45,114 nt of DNA from Gemmatimonadota bacterium (GTDB lineage Bacteria > Latescibacterota > UBA2968 > UBA8231): the NCBI GenBank assembly GCA_028875335.1, contig JAPPEF010000382.1:1-45114 (forward strand), written 5' to 3'. Positions 33,943 through 43,230 of the stretch are shown in pieces. The translations under genes were made by a program, and so were the position numbers. Numbering within the stretch: the stretch's first letter is position 1; every line of letters starts with the position of its first letter. The notes below the pieces were generated by a model, which did not search any database, was not told the origin of the DNA, and saw only the letters and a list, made by a program, of their open reading frames with translations.

Positions 33943-34917
33943 ATGCTCTCGCGCAGTGCTCAAGGGCTGTACTGGATGGGCCGCTACCTTGCGCGGGCGG
34001 AATATCTGTGTCGCCTGCTACGCTTGCAGGTGGAAGCGCTGGTGGACCGGCCAATTGCTGAGATCCATTTTGGCTGGAGCCGGATCTACACTACCCTAGG
34101 GCGGCAGCCGCCTTGGGGTAATCTCACGTTCGACGAGAGTGACGACTACACCTTGGCCGATTCCTACACCCTAGCGGGCGATCTCACGTTTGAGCGCGAC
34201 AACCACGATTCGGTGCGGAACTGCTTCGCCCTCGGCCGCGAGAACGCTCGCCAAGTGCGCCACTGCATCAGCGCCGAGATGTGGACTTGCCTGAACTTGG
34301 CTTGGCTGCGCATCCGCGACCTCGACATCGAGGACATCTGGAAGGTCTCCCCAGAGAGCTTTTACGCGGAGACCTCGCGGGAAATCGACACCTTCGCCGG
34401 AGTGGCCGAATCGACCATGTACCGCGACGAGGGCTGGAACTTCATGCGGCTCGGCCGGTTCATCGAACGCGCCCAGCTTAGAGTCTCCTTGCTCCTCGCG
34501 CAGTGCACCGCTAGGCGCGCGCAGGGGGAGACCTCAGATGCGGACTGGACGGGCCTGTTGCGTTCATGCAAGGCATTCGACGCCTACAAGCGCAACTACA
34601 GCGTCGAAATCCAGCCCGACCGGGTGATAGACCTGCTCGTTACCGATCCCCTGCTGCCCGGCTCGCTGTGCCGCGTGCTCGACGCGCTGGCGACCGAGCT
34701 AGCGGCCATCGGCGTGAGCCCTGGCTCGCACGCGGGAGAAGCAGCCGAGCGGCTCGCCGGCCGGCTCGGCACCTTGATCCGCTACGAGTGGCCGGATCGG
34801 GAAGACCGAGAAGCAGTCCTCGCGCAGGTGGGCGACGACTGCCGGAAGCTCCACTCACTCGTGACTACTGCGTATATCGACTACGCCATCGAGGACTCTC
34901 CAGTGCAAACGCCATGA
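33943..34917 (+). CDS. Alpha-E domain protein (DUF403)
   Basis: A 324-residue, almost all-helical protein starting MLSRSAQGLYWMGRYLARAEYLCRLLR (SRxAxxLYWMGRYxxRAE is the family opening). Later segments include RENARQVRHCIS, GWNFMRLGRFIERAQLR and LLVTDPLLPGSLCRVL. The alpha-E family is always found with a permuted ATP-grasp protein and often a transglutaminase, where it may scaffold or help the ligase. It starts on the base after the ATP-grasp stop and overlaps the next gene by ATGA. Confidence 0.92.
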   Translation: MLSRSAQGLYWMGRYLARAEYLCRLLRLQVEALVDRPIAEIHFGWSRIYTTLGRQPPWGNLTFDESDDYTLADSYTLAGDLTFERDNHDSVRNCFALGRENARQVRHCISAEMWTCLNLAWLRIRDLDIEDIWKVSPESFYAETSREIDTFAGVAESTMYRDEGWNFMRLGRFIERAQLRVSLLLAQCTARRAQGETSDADWTGLLRSCKAFDAYKRNYSVEIQPDRVIDLLVTDPLLPGSLCRVLDALATELAAIGVSPGSHAGEAAERLAGRLGTLIRYEWPDREDREAVLAQVGDDCRKLHSLVTTAYIDYAIEDSPVQTP

Positions 34918-35795
34918 CCGGAGCCGTCCACTACGAAATCGAACACCTCTCTCACTATTCCTACACGGCCCCAGTACAGCAGTGCGTAATGCTCCTGTGT
35001 CTGGAGCCGCGCGAGGATCGAGGGCAGCAGCTCCTCGACTTTGAGATTGAGACACAACCTCCGGCCAACCTAAACCGCGAGACGGACTGCTTCGGCAACA
35101 CGCGGCACCTCCTCGACCTCCACCAAACGCACCAAATCTTGGAGATCACAACCCGCTCCACGGTCGAGGTTGCGTCCGCCCCTCCGCTCCCAGCGCGCTT
35201 GCACGCCGGTGCCTGGGAGGATATCCGTTCCCGTAGAGAATCGTGCGCCAATTGGGACTTCACGCACCCGAGCGCGCTGGTGCGCCCCTCGCCCGCACTC
35301 TCCGAGTTCGTCGCCCGGCACCGCATCGAGCCTAGAGACGACCCGCTCGAAAGTCTTATGCAATTGTCGCACACACTCCACGACTGCCTGCAATACATCC
35401 CGGGAAGCACCACGGCGGAATCCTCCGTCGAGCACATCCTCGAAACCGGTCGGGGCGTCTGCCAGGACTACGCCCACCTCATGATCGCCATTGCGCGCTC
35501 TTGGGACATTCCCACCCGCTATGTCTCGGGCTACCTAAATCCAACCGATCAATCCGGTGATCAGGCACCAAGCAACGCCACGCACGCTTGGGTCGAATGC
35601 CGACTGCCAGCGCTTGGCTGGGTCGGCTTCGACCCGACCAACCAGAGCTTCGCTGGTGAAGGGGGAAAAGTACACATCGCAGTAGGACGCGATTACCACG
35701 ACGTGTCGCCGACGCGCGGCGTCCTCCAAGGCGGCGGAGAAACCCGTCTCGAAGTCGATGTGCGGACGCGTTCTTTTCCTATTGAACCGCCATAG
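34914..35795 (+). CDS. Transglutaminase-like cysteine peptidase/transferase
   Basis: 293 residues from ATG 34914, chosen because it overlaps the alpha-E stop (ATGA) and matches the family start (VHYEIEHLSHYSYTAPV); the frame stays open upstream by chance. An N-terminal beta region (bact_transglu_N, 1-90) precedes the transglutaminase core, with triad C183 (GRGVCQDYAH), H224 (NATHAWVEC) and D240 (VGFDPTN). It may cleave or transfer the amide products of the ATP-grasp ligase. It is the last gene of the triad. Confidence 0.93.
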   Translation: MTGAVHYEIEHLSHYSYTAPVQQCVMLLCLEPREDRGQQLLDFEIETQPPANLNRETDCFGNTRHLLDLHQTHQILEITTRSTVEVASAPPLPARLHAGAWEDIRSRRESCANWDFTHPSALVRPSPALSEFVARHRIEPRDDPLESLMQLSHTLHDCLQYIPGSTTAESSVEHILETGRGVCQDYAHLMIAIARSWDIPTRYVSGYLNPTDQSGDQAPSNATHAWVECRLPALGWVGFDPTNQSFAGEGGKVHIAVGRDYHDVSPTRGVLQGGGETRLEVDVRTRSFPIEPP

Positions 35796-35847
35796 GCATA
35801 AGTCTTAACTTGAGGGGAAATTCAACCACATCACATGGGAGGGAATT

Positions 35848-36288
35848 ATGAATACGCTCAAGCGAATCTGTGGCCTGTTTCTCGTCTTGATGGCGGTTGC
35901 GGTCGCAGTCCACACCGTAGTCGAACCGCTCTATCACACCTCTAGCGAAGGGCAGCCGTACAGCCCGCTTTGGTCCACCTTGGATGGGCTGATGGCGCTG
36001 GCCATCGCGTTGGGCGTAATATTCGGCTACCTCCGCAAGAAAGCCGCTGACAGGGCAGGGGACAGCGGCTCGGTGACGCGCGAGTTTGTTGCCGCCAACG
36101 TCCAGTTTTACGGCTTCCTGTGCGTGGGCATCATGTTCTTTTGGAACTGGTTTATCCTGTACAGTCCTGAATTCACGGCCATAGGAGCGGATACGGCCTC
36201 CCTCGTGTGGATCCTCATCGACGCCACGCTGCCGCTGCTTACGGGCGCGATGGGCGTGTTCCTGTTGCGCGGCGACAACGACAGCTAG
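35848..36288 (+). CDS. Small four-helix membrane protein, unknown function
   Basis: A 146-residue protein with hydrophobic segments near residues 5-25, 45-62, 88-108 and 118-140. A charged stretch (YLRKKAADRAGDSG) after the second helix is probably cytoplasmic. A strong GGGAGGG lies five bases before the ATG. No motif identifies it. It follows the transglutaminase gene by 52 bases on the same strand and may or may not belong to that operon. Confidence 0.7.
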   Translation: MNTLKRICGLFLVLMAVAVAVHTVVEPLYHTSSEGQPYSPLWSTLDGLMALAIALGVIFGYLRKKAADRAGDSGSVTREFVAANVQFYGFLCVGIMFFWNWFILYSPEFTAIGADTASLVWILIDATLPLLTGAMGVFLLRGDNDS

Positions 36289-36353
36289 GACAAGCGTTTC
36301 CAGTAATCAGTTCAGTTGCAACGGCACGACCGGAGCCGTGCGGCTGCAAGTGT

Positions 36354-36399
36354 GCCCAAGCGAATTGCCTCTTACAGATAATCTGCGATTCGCTTGGGC
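36354..36399. terminator. Long inverted repeat straddling a stop codon
   Basis: GCCCAAGCGAAT (36354-36365) and ATTCGCTTGGGC (36388-36399) are exact 12-bp complements around 22 bases. The right arm is in the last codons of the third Gfo gene and the left arm just beyond its stop. It lies between convergent genes and could act as a bidirectional, T-poor transcription stop or mRNA end protector. Confidence 0.4.
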
Positions 36400-37397
36400 T
36401 GTCCATCCTCCGTCGTCTCCATCGCCGCAATCACCAGTGCGAAACTCTGCAAATTATCTTCAATCCTCGTCGCCGATGCCTTGCCTCCTTCCAGCCAGTC
36501 CACAAATTCCTTGAACAAATAATCGTGTCCTGCCCACTCCATGACCGGCGCTGCATACACCTCCACCTCTTGCCCCACCCGATAAATTCGCACCTCGTCT
36601 CCCGCCCCTATCTCCACTGTCCCTTCCTCGAACTCCAGGCGATAGTACTCGCGGTGCCAACAACTCGTAATCCCCGCCGCCGAACTGTTCCCCTCGTACG
36701 CTGTGTGCACTCCATTGTCCATCCGCAACAAGTAAAACCCGCTCGAATAGTGCTTAAAACTCGACCACGCCGGATTCCACCCAAACCCTTGCAACACCTC
36801 GCAATCCCCCCCCGCTAAAAAGCGCATCATATCGAAGTGATGCACCGAGCCTTCAAACAGCAGGCTGAAATCCATATCGTGCCGCCACTCCTTACCCCAC
36901 GACATGTATTTGCGATAGTCGCAGGCGTAGCGGCCGAAGATGTGCTGCAACCGCCCCAGTCGCCCCTCCTCGCGAATCCGCACCACCTCCTGCTTGTTGG
37001 GCGCGTAGCGGTAATTCTGGATAATCGCACACGGCAACCCCGTCTCCTCGGCCTTGGCCGCCATGGCCTTGGCCGCTTCTAAGGTATCGGCAATCGGTTT
37101 CTCACAGATAACCGGCATCCCCGCTTCCAGCGCGGCAATCGCCTGCGGCCTGTGGAACTGCGGCGGGGTGGCAATGCCGCAGAAATCGGCCTGCACCTTG
37201 GCGCAAGCTTCTTTGTAATCGGCAAAGAGCTGATCGGCACCCAAGCCGAGCTTCGCTCCTTGTTGCCCAAGCACTTCCTCGTTGACATCCACTAGCCCGA
37301 CGATCTGAATCCGGTCGCCGAGACGCTCGGTCATCCGTCCGATCCAACTCCCGGCCATGCCGCTGACACCGATCATCAAACAGGTTTTAACTGCCAT
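36372..37397 (-). CDS. Gfo/Idh/MocA-family NAD(P)-dependent oxidoreductase (3)
   Basis: A 341-residue protein with the Rossmann loop IGVSGMAGSW, an intact EKP signature (VICEKPIADT) and the distal domain with SVHHFDMMRFL, where the His is in the expected catalytic area. It is a probable sugar or inositol dehydrogenase of unknown substrate. AAGG precedes the ATG by about 8 bases. It follows the two giant secreted-protein genes on the same strand by 32 bases, so all three may be co-transcribed. Confidence 0.9.
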   Translation of the reverse strand: MAVKTCLMIGVSGMAGSWIGRMTERLGDRIQIVGLVDVNEEVLGQQGAKLGLGADQLFADYKEACAKVQADFCGIATPPQFHRPQAIAALEAGMPVICEKPIADTLEAAKAMAAKAEETGLPCAIIQNYRYAPNKQEVVRIREEGRLGRLQHIFGRYACDYRKYMSWGKEWRHDMDFSLLFEGSVHHFDMMRFLAGGDCEVLQGFGWNPAWSSFKHYSSGFYLLRMDNGVHTAYEGNSSAAGITSCWHREYYRLEFEEGTVEIGAGDEVRIYRVGQEVEVYAAPVMEWAGHDYLFKEFVDWLEGGKASATRIEDNLQSFALVIAAMETTEDGQPKRIADYL

Positions 37398-37429
37398 GCC
37401 ATCTACCTTTACTTGTTTGGGTTGAGGAA

Positions 37430-39772
37430 CTAATAGGCCACGGCAAGGGGCCGCAAAACCGCCTCGCTGCTGCTTGCCGCGCCTGGATCAATTAGGCAGA
37501 GATACATCCCCGGCAACGCCAACCCATTGTCCGCAGTCCGCCCCGACCAGCGAAAGTGCCAGCGTCCGGCAACCTTGGTGCCCATCGGCTGAGCCACTAA
37601 CTGACCGGCGACATCGAAAATCTGTACTCGCGGCTGGATGCCCTTGGCCTTGAAGACTATAAAGCTGATCTCCACCGCGTCGTTGACCCCATCGCCGTTG
37701 GGCGTAAACGCTACAGGCGCGATCTCCACATCGCCGACGAGTGCAGCCTGGACGGGCAGGTCGGGCAACAACACGATATTGGCCCGTCGTTCGCTCGGTA
37801 CTACTGACTGCCAAATCCCAGGGCGCTCGCCCATGCCCAGATCGAGCCCAAACAGCGCTGCGTTGTCCCAAAGTCGCGCCGTAAAATCCACTTCCACTGA
37901 ATCGGCGACCACAATGTGCGGCAACAAGACCAAAAGCGAATCGCCGTGCAGTTTCACCGAATCGGGCGCTACTGCCTCTCCGCCGATCCGCAGTGCCACG
38001 TTGTCCGTGGCCGCGCCGGGAATGTGAAAGCGCAAGCGATCAAAGCCGCTGTCCTGCCCGTCGGTGCTCGGCCACAGTGTATAGGTAAAGCGCGTATTCT
38101 CGTTGAGCTGAGCTTCTCGTGGCCAGATTTGCCCCCGTGCCTCCTGTACCAGTGCATCGGTAAATTCTATCGCCAGTGCATTCACGGCCGGAGCCACCTG
38201 CGGATCGTCGGTTGCCAGAATCATCTCCAATTGCACGAAGCGACGCGGGCTCGCCGATTGGAAGGACTCGCCCGAAGCCTGGTACACATTGCTCCAAGCG
38301 TCCCAATCTTCGCCGACGACCAAGGTTGTGTCGATTTCGCCTTTTAACACCTTGGGCAAGCTGTTCCACTTCTCCTCGGTGACGATATCGCCTTTGCGGT
38401 CGAAGAAAGTGTACAATTCCCGTAGTGCATTACCCGAGCGCGAACGCAATTGAATTTTGGTCTGCGGCGGTAGGTCTGCCTCCCATGTAAGCCGCTCAAT
38501 CACTTGGGGCCTGCCGTTGCCCGCCTGCGACGCCAAATCGATAAAGTCCGAGCGCATGTTCACTTGGGCCGGATGACCCGCGGAAAAAAGCATCGCCTCC
38601 AAGCCCCAACCAAACCCCTGCGGCGTCCCGTCAATTTCGTGCCACAGCAGGTAGCGGACCTTGCGCGGAGCGAATAGATAGCGCTGGTGAAAAAGCCGGC
38701 CGAGACACTGCGGCCGACAGCGATCGTCGACTAAGACCTCGTAGTCAACTCGCTCGGGCACCGGCAACCCCGATCCCGCGGCTGGGCGACCGTCGGACAC
38801 CAGAAACAACCCGCCCGCCGCCGAGGGATTGCCCCCTTGGACTTGGCTGCGCAACCCCTCGCCCAGTTGGCTGAAGTAAATGAAAAGCTCGTCGAGGAAG
38901 AACACCGCCCCCAGATCCACTCGCCACCACACGCCGGCTTCCACCCAACCTCCCTCGGCACTGGTCAACAGCGCGAAGCTATCCATATCGCCGTCGAACA
39001 TCAGGGCCGCGCCCGTAGTCCGACCCCCTTCGAGAAAACTGCCCCCGCGACCCGCCGTGCCCAAGCTCACATTGTCCCCCACCGCCAAAACCTCGACCTC
39101 GGCCAGCGCCACGCCCGGGCTGTGCTCGTCGATTTCGATAATGATATACTGGATCACTTGAAAGCGCTTCTCGCGCTCTAAATCGAGCTTCAGCCCCTCG
39201 TCGAGTACATAGGTGCTGTCGGTCCTTAGATACTCTAGGGGAATCACTAACTCAGTCTCGGTGTTGGGCCTAGAAGTGCGATAGACCGCTTCAAACTTGA
39301 ATACATCGTTGAGTGCTTGGATTCGCGCGCCCGAGGCGACAAAGACGCTGAATTGCCGCAAGGGCCGCATCCCCTCGCCGTCGGGAAAGACCAAGCGAAT
39401 CTGGCGCGCCAGCACCGGACGCCCCAAATCTATCTGCACTGACCACTGATCGAGCGCATCGTCGGGGTCGGGTTGCCAGAAGGTTTCCAGATCGCCATCG
39501 ATAATCAAGTCTGCCGTCTGCGGATTGCTCTTGGCCTCCCAGATCCCGCCGGTCACCTCGCCGCGCTCCTGCGTTGGATGGCGAAAGTCTCCGGCGTTGG
39601 CCACGGCGTTGATCTCCTTGCGGAATTTCGTCAGCCGCAGCCTGCCGCTGGCATCGATCTGCACCAAGTCGTTGGGCATCTGCCAAGTCCGCCACGCCGC
39701 CGCACTGTCGAAGCGGAGCTCATCGGCCCATACCGCGCCGATTCCCAACAGTAGCACGTAAAACGAGCGCAT
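37430..39772 (-). CDS. Large secreted discoidin-like protein with FlgD-type tail (family member B)
   Basis: About 780 residues; ATG 39772 has GAGG eight bases upstream, and ATG 39778 is the alternative. The signal peptide ends near VWA. The mature start ELRFDSAAAWRTWQMP is related to member A (QLRFSSARQWSDWQLP). Discoidin-like parts follow (LIIDGDLETFWQPDPDD, VQIDLGRPV), then the shared block (LRSRSGN, GEIDTTLVVGEDWDAWSN, SASPRRFVQLE), TPNGDGVND at about 690 and a FlgD-like end finishing LRPLAVAY. No enzyme motif. It probably sits on the cell surface and binds glycans or another protein. It lies 10 bases after member C. Confidence 0.8.
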   Translation of the reverse strand: MRSFYVLLLGIGAVWADELRFDSAAAWRTWQMPNDLVQIDASGRLRLTKFRKEINAVANAGDFRHPTQERGEVTGGIWEAKSNPQTADLIIDGDLETFWQPDPDDALDQWSVQIDLGRPVLARQIRLVFPDGEGMRPLRQFSVFVASGARIQALNDVFKFEAVYRTSRPNTETELVIPLEYLRTDSTYVLDEGLKLDLEREKRFQVIQYIIIEIDEHSPGVALAEVEVLAVGDNVSLGTAGRGGSFLEGGRTTGAALMFDGDMDSFALLTSAEGGWVEAGVWWRVDLGAVFFLDELFIYFSQLGEGLRSQVQGGNPSAAGGLFLVSDGRPAAGSGLPVPERVDYEVLVDDRCRPQCLGRLFHQRYLFAPRKVRYLLWHEIDGTPQGFGWGLEAMLFSAGHPAQVNMRSDFIDLASQAGNGRPQVIERLTWEADLPPQTKIQLRSRSGNALRELYTFFDRKGDIVTEEKWNSLPKVLKGEIDTTLVVGEDWDAWSNVYQASGESFQSASPRRFVQLEMILATDDPQVAPAVNALAIEFTDALVQEARGQIWPREAQLNENTRFTYTLWPSTDGQDSGFDRLRFHIPGAATDNVALRIGGEAVAPDSVKLHGDSLLVLLPHIVVADSVEVDFTARLWDNAALFGLDLGMGERPGIWQSVVPSERRANIVLLPDLPVQAALVGDVEIAPVAFTPNGDGVNDAVEISFIVFKAKGIQPRVQIFDVAGQLVAQPMGTKVAGRWHFRWSGRTADNGLALPGMYLCLIDPGAASSSEAVLRPLAVAY

Positions 39773-39782
39773 CGCCATGCCC

Positions 39783-41801
39783 TCAGTAGATCAGTGTTAA
39801 TGGGCGCAACCGACGGCTTCCCGCCCGCTCGGCTTCAGGCGCTACTTCAACCAAGTAGATACCTGGCGACAATAAAATTCCGTCTCCATCGCGTCCATCC
39901 CAGCGCACTCGCTGCGCACCAAAGCGCTGCACACCCAACGACCGCTTGGCCACCTGCCTTCCGCTGAGCGAATACACCTTGAACACCACAGGAACATCTT
40001 CGGGCAATCCCACCAGCGCATAGCCAATCTCAACCTCGTCGTGGACTCCGTCGCCATTGGGCGTCAGCACCCTAGTGGAAAAATCCAACCCCACCACCGG
40101 CCCATCGCTTTGTCCGGCCGTCCCCAAGACTCGCAGACTATTGGTCCCCAGTTCAACGCTGGCATCGCCCGGTTCGACGGGCTGGGGCAGCGCATCGACG
40201 CCGGCATTATAGACCTCGCCTGAAAACGTCCAAGCCAGCGAGAACACATCGGCGACAAAGACGACCCGCACCCTCTCCGCGTGCCCCGGCTCGATCTGCT
40301 CCGGCAACACGACCGCTAGTTCCTCGTCGCCCTCGATGACTGCAACCGGCTCGACGGCTACCGGCGGCTCCCCCATCTCGAGTCGGGTAAACGCAGCCCG
40401 CGTCCCGGTGCGAATCTTCAGTGCGTCAAAACCTGCCCCCTCACCGGCAAATTCACCGCGAATATCGTAGATCAGTTCCGCCGCTGCCCCCAACGGCACT
40501 TGGGTCAAGCCCCCCACCGGCTGCATGTCGTCGGCTAGCGCTACCTCGCCTACGACCCGGCTAGCCAGCAACGGCGCGGTCTCAATCCACAACGAGTCGA
40601 GCCGCATGAGCGCAGTAAAGTTCTCGCTTTTGAGCGTAATCCTCACTTGGAAATGAGTCCCCCCCTTGAGGTCAATCGCCTGCCCTGGTTCGGAAAAAGG
40701 CAACGACCAAAAAGACCAATTGTCGCTATCGTACTGAATAGAGGCGCGCATTCCCGGCCGGGGATCGCGCAGGCGGCCAGCGCGCCAGCGCGGCTGCAGC
40801 ACCAAATCGTAGCGCGCGCGCGTCACCACTTCCTCGCCGCCGCGGTCCGTGTACTCGTGATAGATGTTCGGATCCCCGTCGCGCCCCGTGCGCACCTCCA
40901 CCTCCACCCCCACCTCGGCATCGGGAGCCTCCACCAGTTCGCCATTGACGGCGCGCAGCGGCGTTGCCGCCCAAAACAAGCGGCCGAAGTTGACCGGCTC
41001 TGCCAATTCGAAAATCCGCGAGCGATAAACCGCCTTGCGCGGAACTCCCTCGCCAAAGAGTTCAAAGTCGCCGATGGACCCCTTGAAAGCGGTCCCCGAA
41101 CCTACGCTAGTGTTGCCCCCCCTCCCCGAATCCAACAGCGAGGTCTTCCGCTTGTAGCGCATAAAGCGCACGTATTGTCTGGGAAATTCGATCTGCACTC
41201 GGGCGACAAAATTTTCGGCTACATTGGCAATTAATGGACCAATGCGTTTATAGGGTTGGGCCCCTTCGAGCCAACTCGGATCGCCTTCCGCCGCGATAGA
41301 CACCTCGTAGGCCGGCACGGCATCTTGGGCAAAGGGGATACCATCGGAGCGAAAGCCTCGCGGCGGGGTGAAAAAACCAAAGCGGTGCGCCGACACCGGT
41401 ACGGCCAAATCGATGGTGTACCAAACCGACTCGGGATTGGACGAGACCGGCGGGTTGAAAGACATGCTGTCGCCATCGACCATATAGGTGCCATTGTGAG
41501 CCGTCGTCACGTTGCCCTGCGAACCCTTCCAAGCCCTCGGCGTCTCGCCTTCGACATAAGTCAACTCGCGCGGCTCTTTGAGCGGTTCCCAGCCGGTAAA
41601 AAGCGAGAATAAACTCTGGTCGGGATCGATATAGACAGGTTGGATCGCGCCGGGTGCCGAGTCGAAATCAATGAGCACCACAGCAGAATCACCCTCGCTC
41701 CAAGCTAAGCCCGCACCGCCGATCTGCCAACTTTGCCGCTGGGCACCGCTGGCCGTCGCCCAGCAGACAAGCAGCAGCCATGTGAAAGTCTTAACCGCCA
41801 T
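39783..41801 (-). CDS. Large secreted discoidin-like protein with FlgD-type tail (family member C)
   Basis: About 672 residues from ATG 41801 (AAGGGA upstream), chosen because it gives a clean signal peptide (TFTWLLLVCWATASGAQ); the frame is open to 41837. The N-terminus differs from A and B, but an early discoidin-like part (VWYTIDLAVPVSAHRFGF) is present. The shared block appears as VEVRTGRDGDPN, YDSDNWSFWS and LDSLWIETAPLLASRVVGEV. TPNGDGVHD is at 580 and the FlgD-like tail ends LRPLTLIY. It is first in a unit with member B and a Gfo enzyme, and divergent from the phospholipid operon. Confidence 0.78.
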   Translation of the reverse strand: MAVKTFTWLLLVCWATASGAQRQSWQIGGAGLAWSEGDSAVVLIDFDSAPGAIQPVYIDPDQSLFSLFTGWEPLKEPRELTYVEGETPRAWKGSQGNVTTAHNGTYMVDGDSMSFNPPVSSNPESVWYTIDLAVPVSAHRFGFFTPPRGFRSDGIPFAQDAVPAYEVSIAAEGDPSWLEGAQPYKRIGPLIANVAENFVARVQIEFPRQYVRFMRYKRKTSLLDSGRGGNTSVGSGTAFKGSIGDFELFGEGVPRKAVYRSRIFELAEPVNFGRLFWAATPLRAVNGELVEAPDAEVGVEVEVRTGRDGDPNIYHEYTDRGGEEVVTRARYDLVLQPRWRAGRLRDPRPGMRASIQYDSDNWSFWSLPFSEPGQAIDLKGGTHFQVRITLKSENFTALMRLDSLWIETAPLLASRVVGEVALADDMQPVGGLTQVPLGAAAELIYDIRGEFAGEGAGFDALKIRTGTRAAFTRLEMGEPPVAVEPVAVIEGDEELAVVLPEQIEPGHAERVRVVFVADVFSLAWTFSGEVYNAGVDALPQPVEPGDASVELGTNSLRVLGTAGQSDGPVVGLDFSTRVLTPNGDGVHDEVEIGYALVGLPEDVPVVFKVYSLSGRQVAKRSLGVQRFGAQRVRWDGRDGDGILLSPGIYLVEVAPEAERAGSRRLRPLTLIY

Positions 41802-41850
41802 GACATCCCTTTTTATCAATTGTAACACAATGGCCACATAAAATTAAGGG

Positions 41851-41879
41851 CCGACAAACTGTGCAAAATTCCTTATACT
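41851..41879 (+). promoter_or_regulatory. Promoter candidate for the phospholipid/glycan operon
   Basis: CCGACA (41851-41856), 17 bases, TATACT (41874-41879): 4/6 and 5/6 matches to sigma-70 boxes at ideal spacing, about 58 bases before the ATG at 41938, in an AT-rich patch between divergent genes. Confidence 0.45.
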
Positions 41880-41937
41880 AAGTGTTTCTCTATAAAGAAC
41901 TTCTTGCGTCCACATCCCCAAATTGAACGGCAAACGC

Positions 41938-43230
41938 ATGCCAAAGCGCGCAATTGAGCAAGGAATTTTGGTTTTTCCCGCTAGCGCTGCAACCCATGTG
42001 CAGGTCGCTGGTCGCACTCTCCTCCAGCGTGGAATCCGCACCATGGCCAGCGCAGGCATCAAGCGCGTCTTGGTCGTGCTCCCCCCCGGCCACGCCCCCA
42101 GCGACAAATCTCTGGTCCCCGACCTCGACATCCAAGTAGAGCAAACTACTCCGGAGGCCGCTCGCCTACCCAACGCGTCCTTCCTGCTGCTCAGGGGCGA
42201 TTGCGTCCACCACCACTCCTCGCTACAAGCTCTCATCGACGCGGGCTTGCAACGGGACGACCTCGTCGCGCAAACTAGCGACAGTGGTCGCGTCAGCAGC
42301 GGCGCGTTCCTCTGCGCGCCAAGCGCGTTGCCCTCAGATGCACTAACCGGCGACCTCTGGAGTTCGCTCGCAGCGCGTCCGCACCGCCGCGAAGACATCG
42401 CGCTGCACCTGTGGCAACGCGTGATTGACAAGCGCAGCGCGCGCGCCGCTAAGAACATGCTCTTCGACCAAGTGAGCAAGGCCACCAGCGGCACGGTAGC
42501 GCGCCTGCTCAACGTGCGTATCTCAGTGCCCATCAGCAAACTCATCGTCGATACTGGCATCTCGCCCAACATGGTGACCTTTTTCATGGTCCTATGCCCG
42601 GGCCTGTTCGCCGCCTATCTGGCGACGCAGCCCGACGACTATCTGCGGCTCGTATGCGCCGGTGTCCTCTGGCAGCTCGCCTCCATCCTCGATGGCTGCG
42701 ACGGTGAAATCGCCCGCGTCAAGCTGGCCGAAACCAAATTCGGCGCTTGGTTCGACACGGTTACCGACAACCTCGCCTATCTCTGTGGCTACGCTGCGCT
42801 TATGGCTGGTATGTGGCACCTCTATCCCGACAACTACCTACCCATCTACGCCGGTATCTCTGCCATCGCTTCGATGGTCTTGACCCTAGTCCTGCTCTAC
42901 AGCTACGCCCTGAAAACCGGTACCGGTAGTTTACAATACTACCTCGGCGACTTGGGTAACAAGGTGCCCGATGGCGAAAAAGACTGGAGCTATCGGTTCC
43001 TAGAGCGCGCCGGCTTTATTACCAAGCGGGATTTCCTCTCGTTGTTCATCGCCATCGGCTTGGTGGCCAATCTATTGCCGGTCGTTTATTGGCTCCTAGT
43101 CATCTTGATTCACTCAGCGGCGTTGGGCGTTTTGACTACCCACTATCGGCTGATGGGCAACCAGCGCGCTGCCGAGCGACGGATCGCCTCGCTTCCGGCA
43201 CCGGCCGTCAACCCAGAGGAAGCCGCGTGA
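41938..43230 (+). CDS. CDP-alcohol phosphatidyltransferase with degenerate nucleotidyltransferase-like N-terminus
   Basis: About 430 residues from ATG 41938; an upstream TTG (41923) adds five. Residues 1-170 resemble the N-terminal nucleotidyltransferase of bifunctional inositol-phosphate cytidylyltransferase/phosphotransferase proteins (AGRTLLQRGIRTMASAGIKRVLVV, LLLRGDC), but the glycine-rich GxGxR...PK loop before AGR is missing, so nucleotide binding is doubtful. Residues about 205-410 are a multi-helix CDP-alcohol phosphatidyltransferase with the full motif D255-G-x2-A-R-x8-G-x3-D-x3-D. It would join an alcohol phosphate to a CDP-alcohol, e.g. to make inositol-type or other phospholipid or compatible solute. 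It overlaps the next gene by GTGA. Confidence 0.85.
   Translation: MPKRAIEQGILVFPASAATHVQVAGRTLLQRGIRTMASAGIKRVLVVLPPGHAPSDKSLVPDLDIQVEQTTPEAARLPNASFLLLRGDCVHHHSSLQALIDAGLQRDDLVAQTSDSGRVSSGAFLCAPSALPSDALTGDLWSSLAARPHRREDIALHLWQRVIDKRSARAAKNMLFDQVSKATSGTVARLLNVRISVPISKLIVDTGISPNMVTFFMVLCPGLFAAYLATQPDDYLRLVCAGVLWQLASILDGCDGEIARVKLAETKFGAWFDTVTDNLAYLCGYAALMAGMWHLYPDNYLPIYAGISAIASMVLTLVLLYSYALKTGTGSLQYYLGDLGNKVPDGEKDWSYRFLERAGFITKRDFLSLFIAIGLVANLLPVVYWLLVILIHSAALGVLTTHYRLMGNQRAAERRIASLPAPAVNPEEAA

Noticed and set aside
34566..34913. Upstream extension of the transglutaminase frame
   Set aside because: The extension lies wholly inside the alpha-E gene in another frame, is Arg-rich and unlike any domain; the ATGA overlap at 34914 gives a family-typical start.
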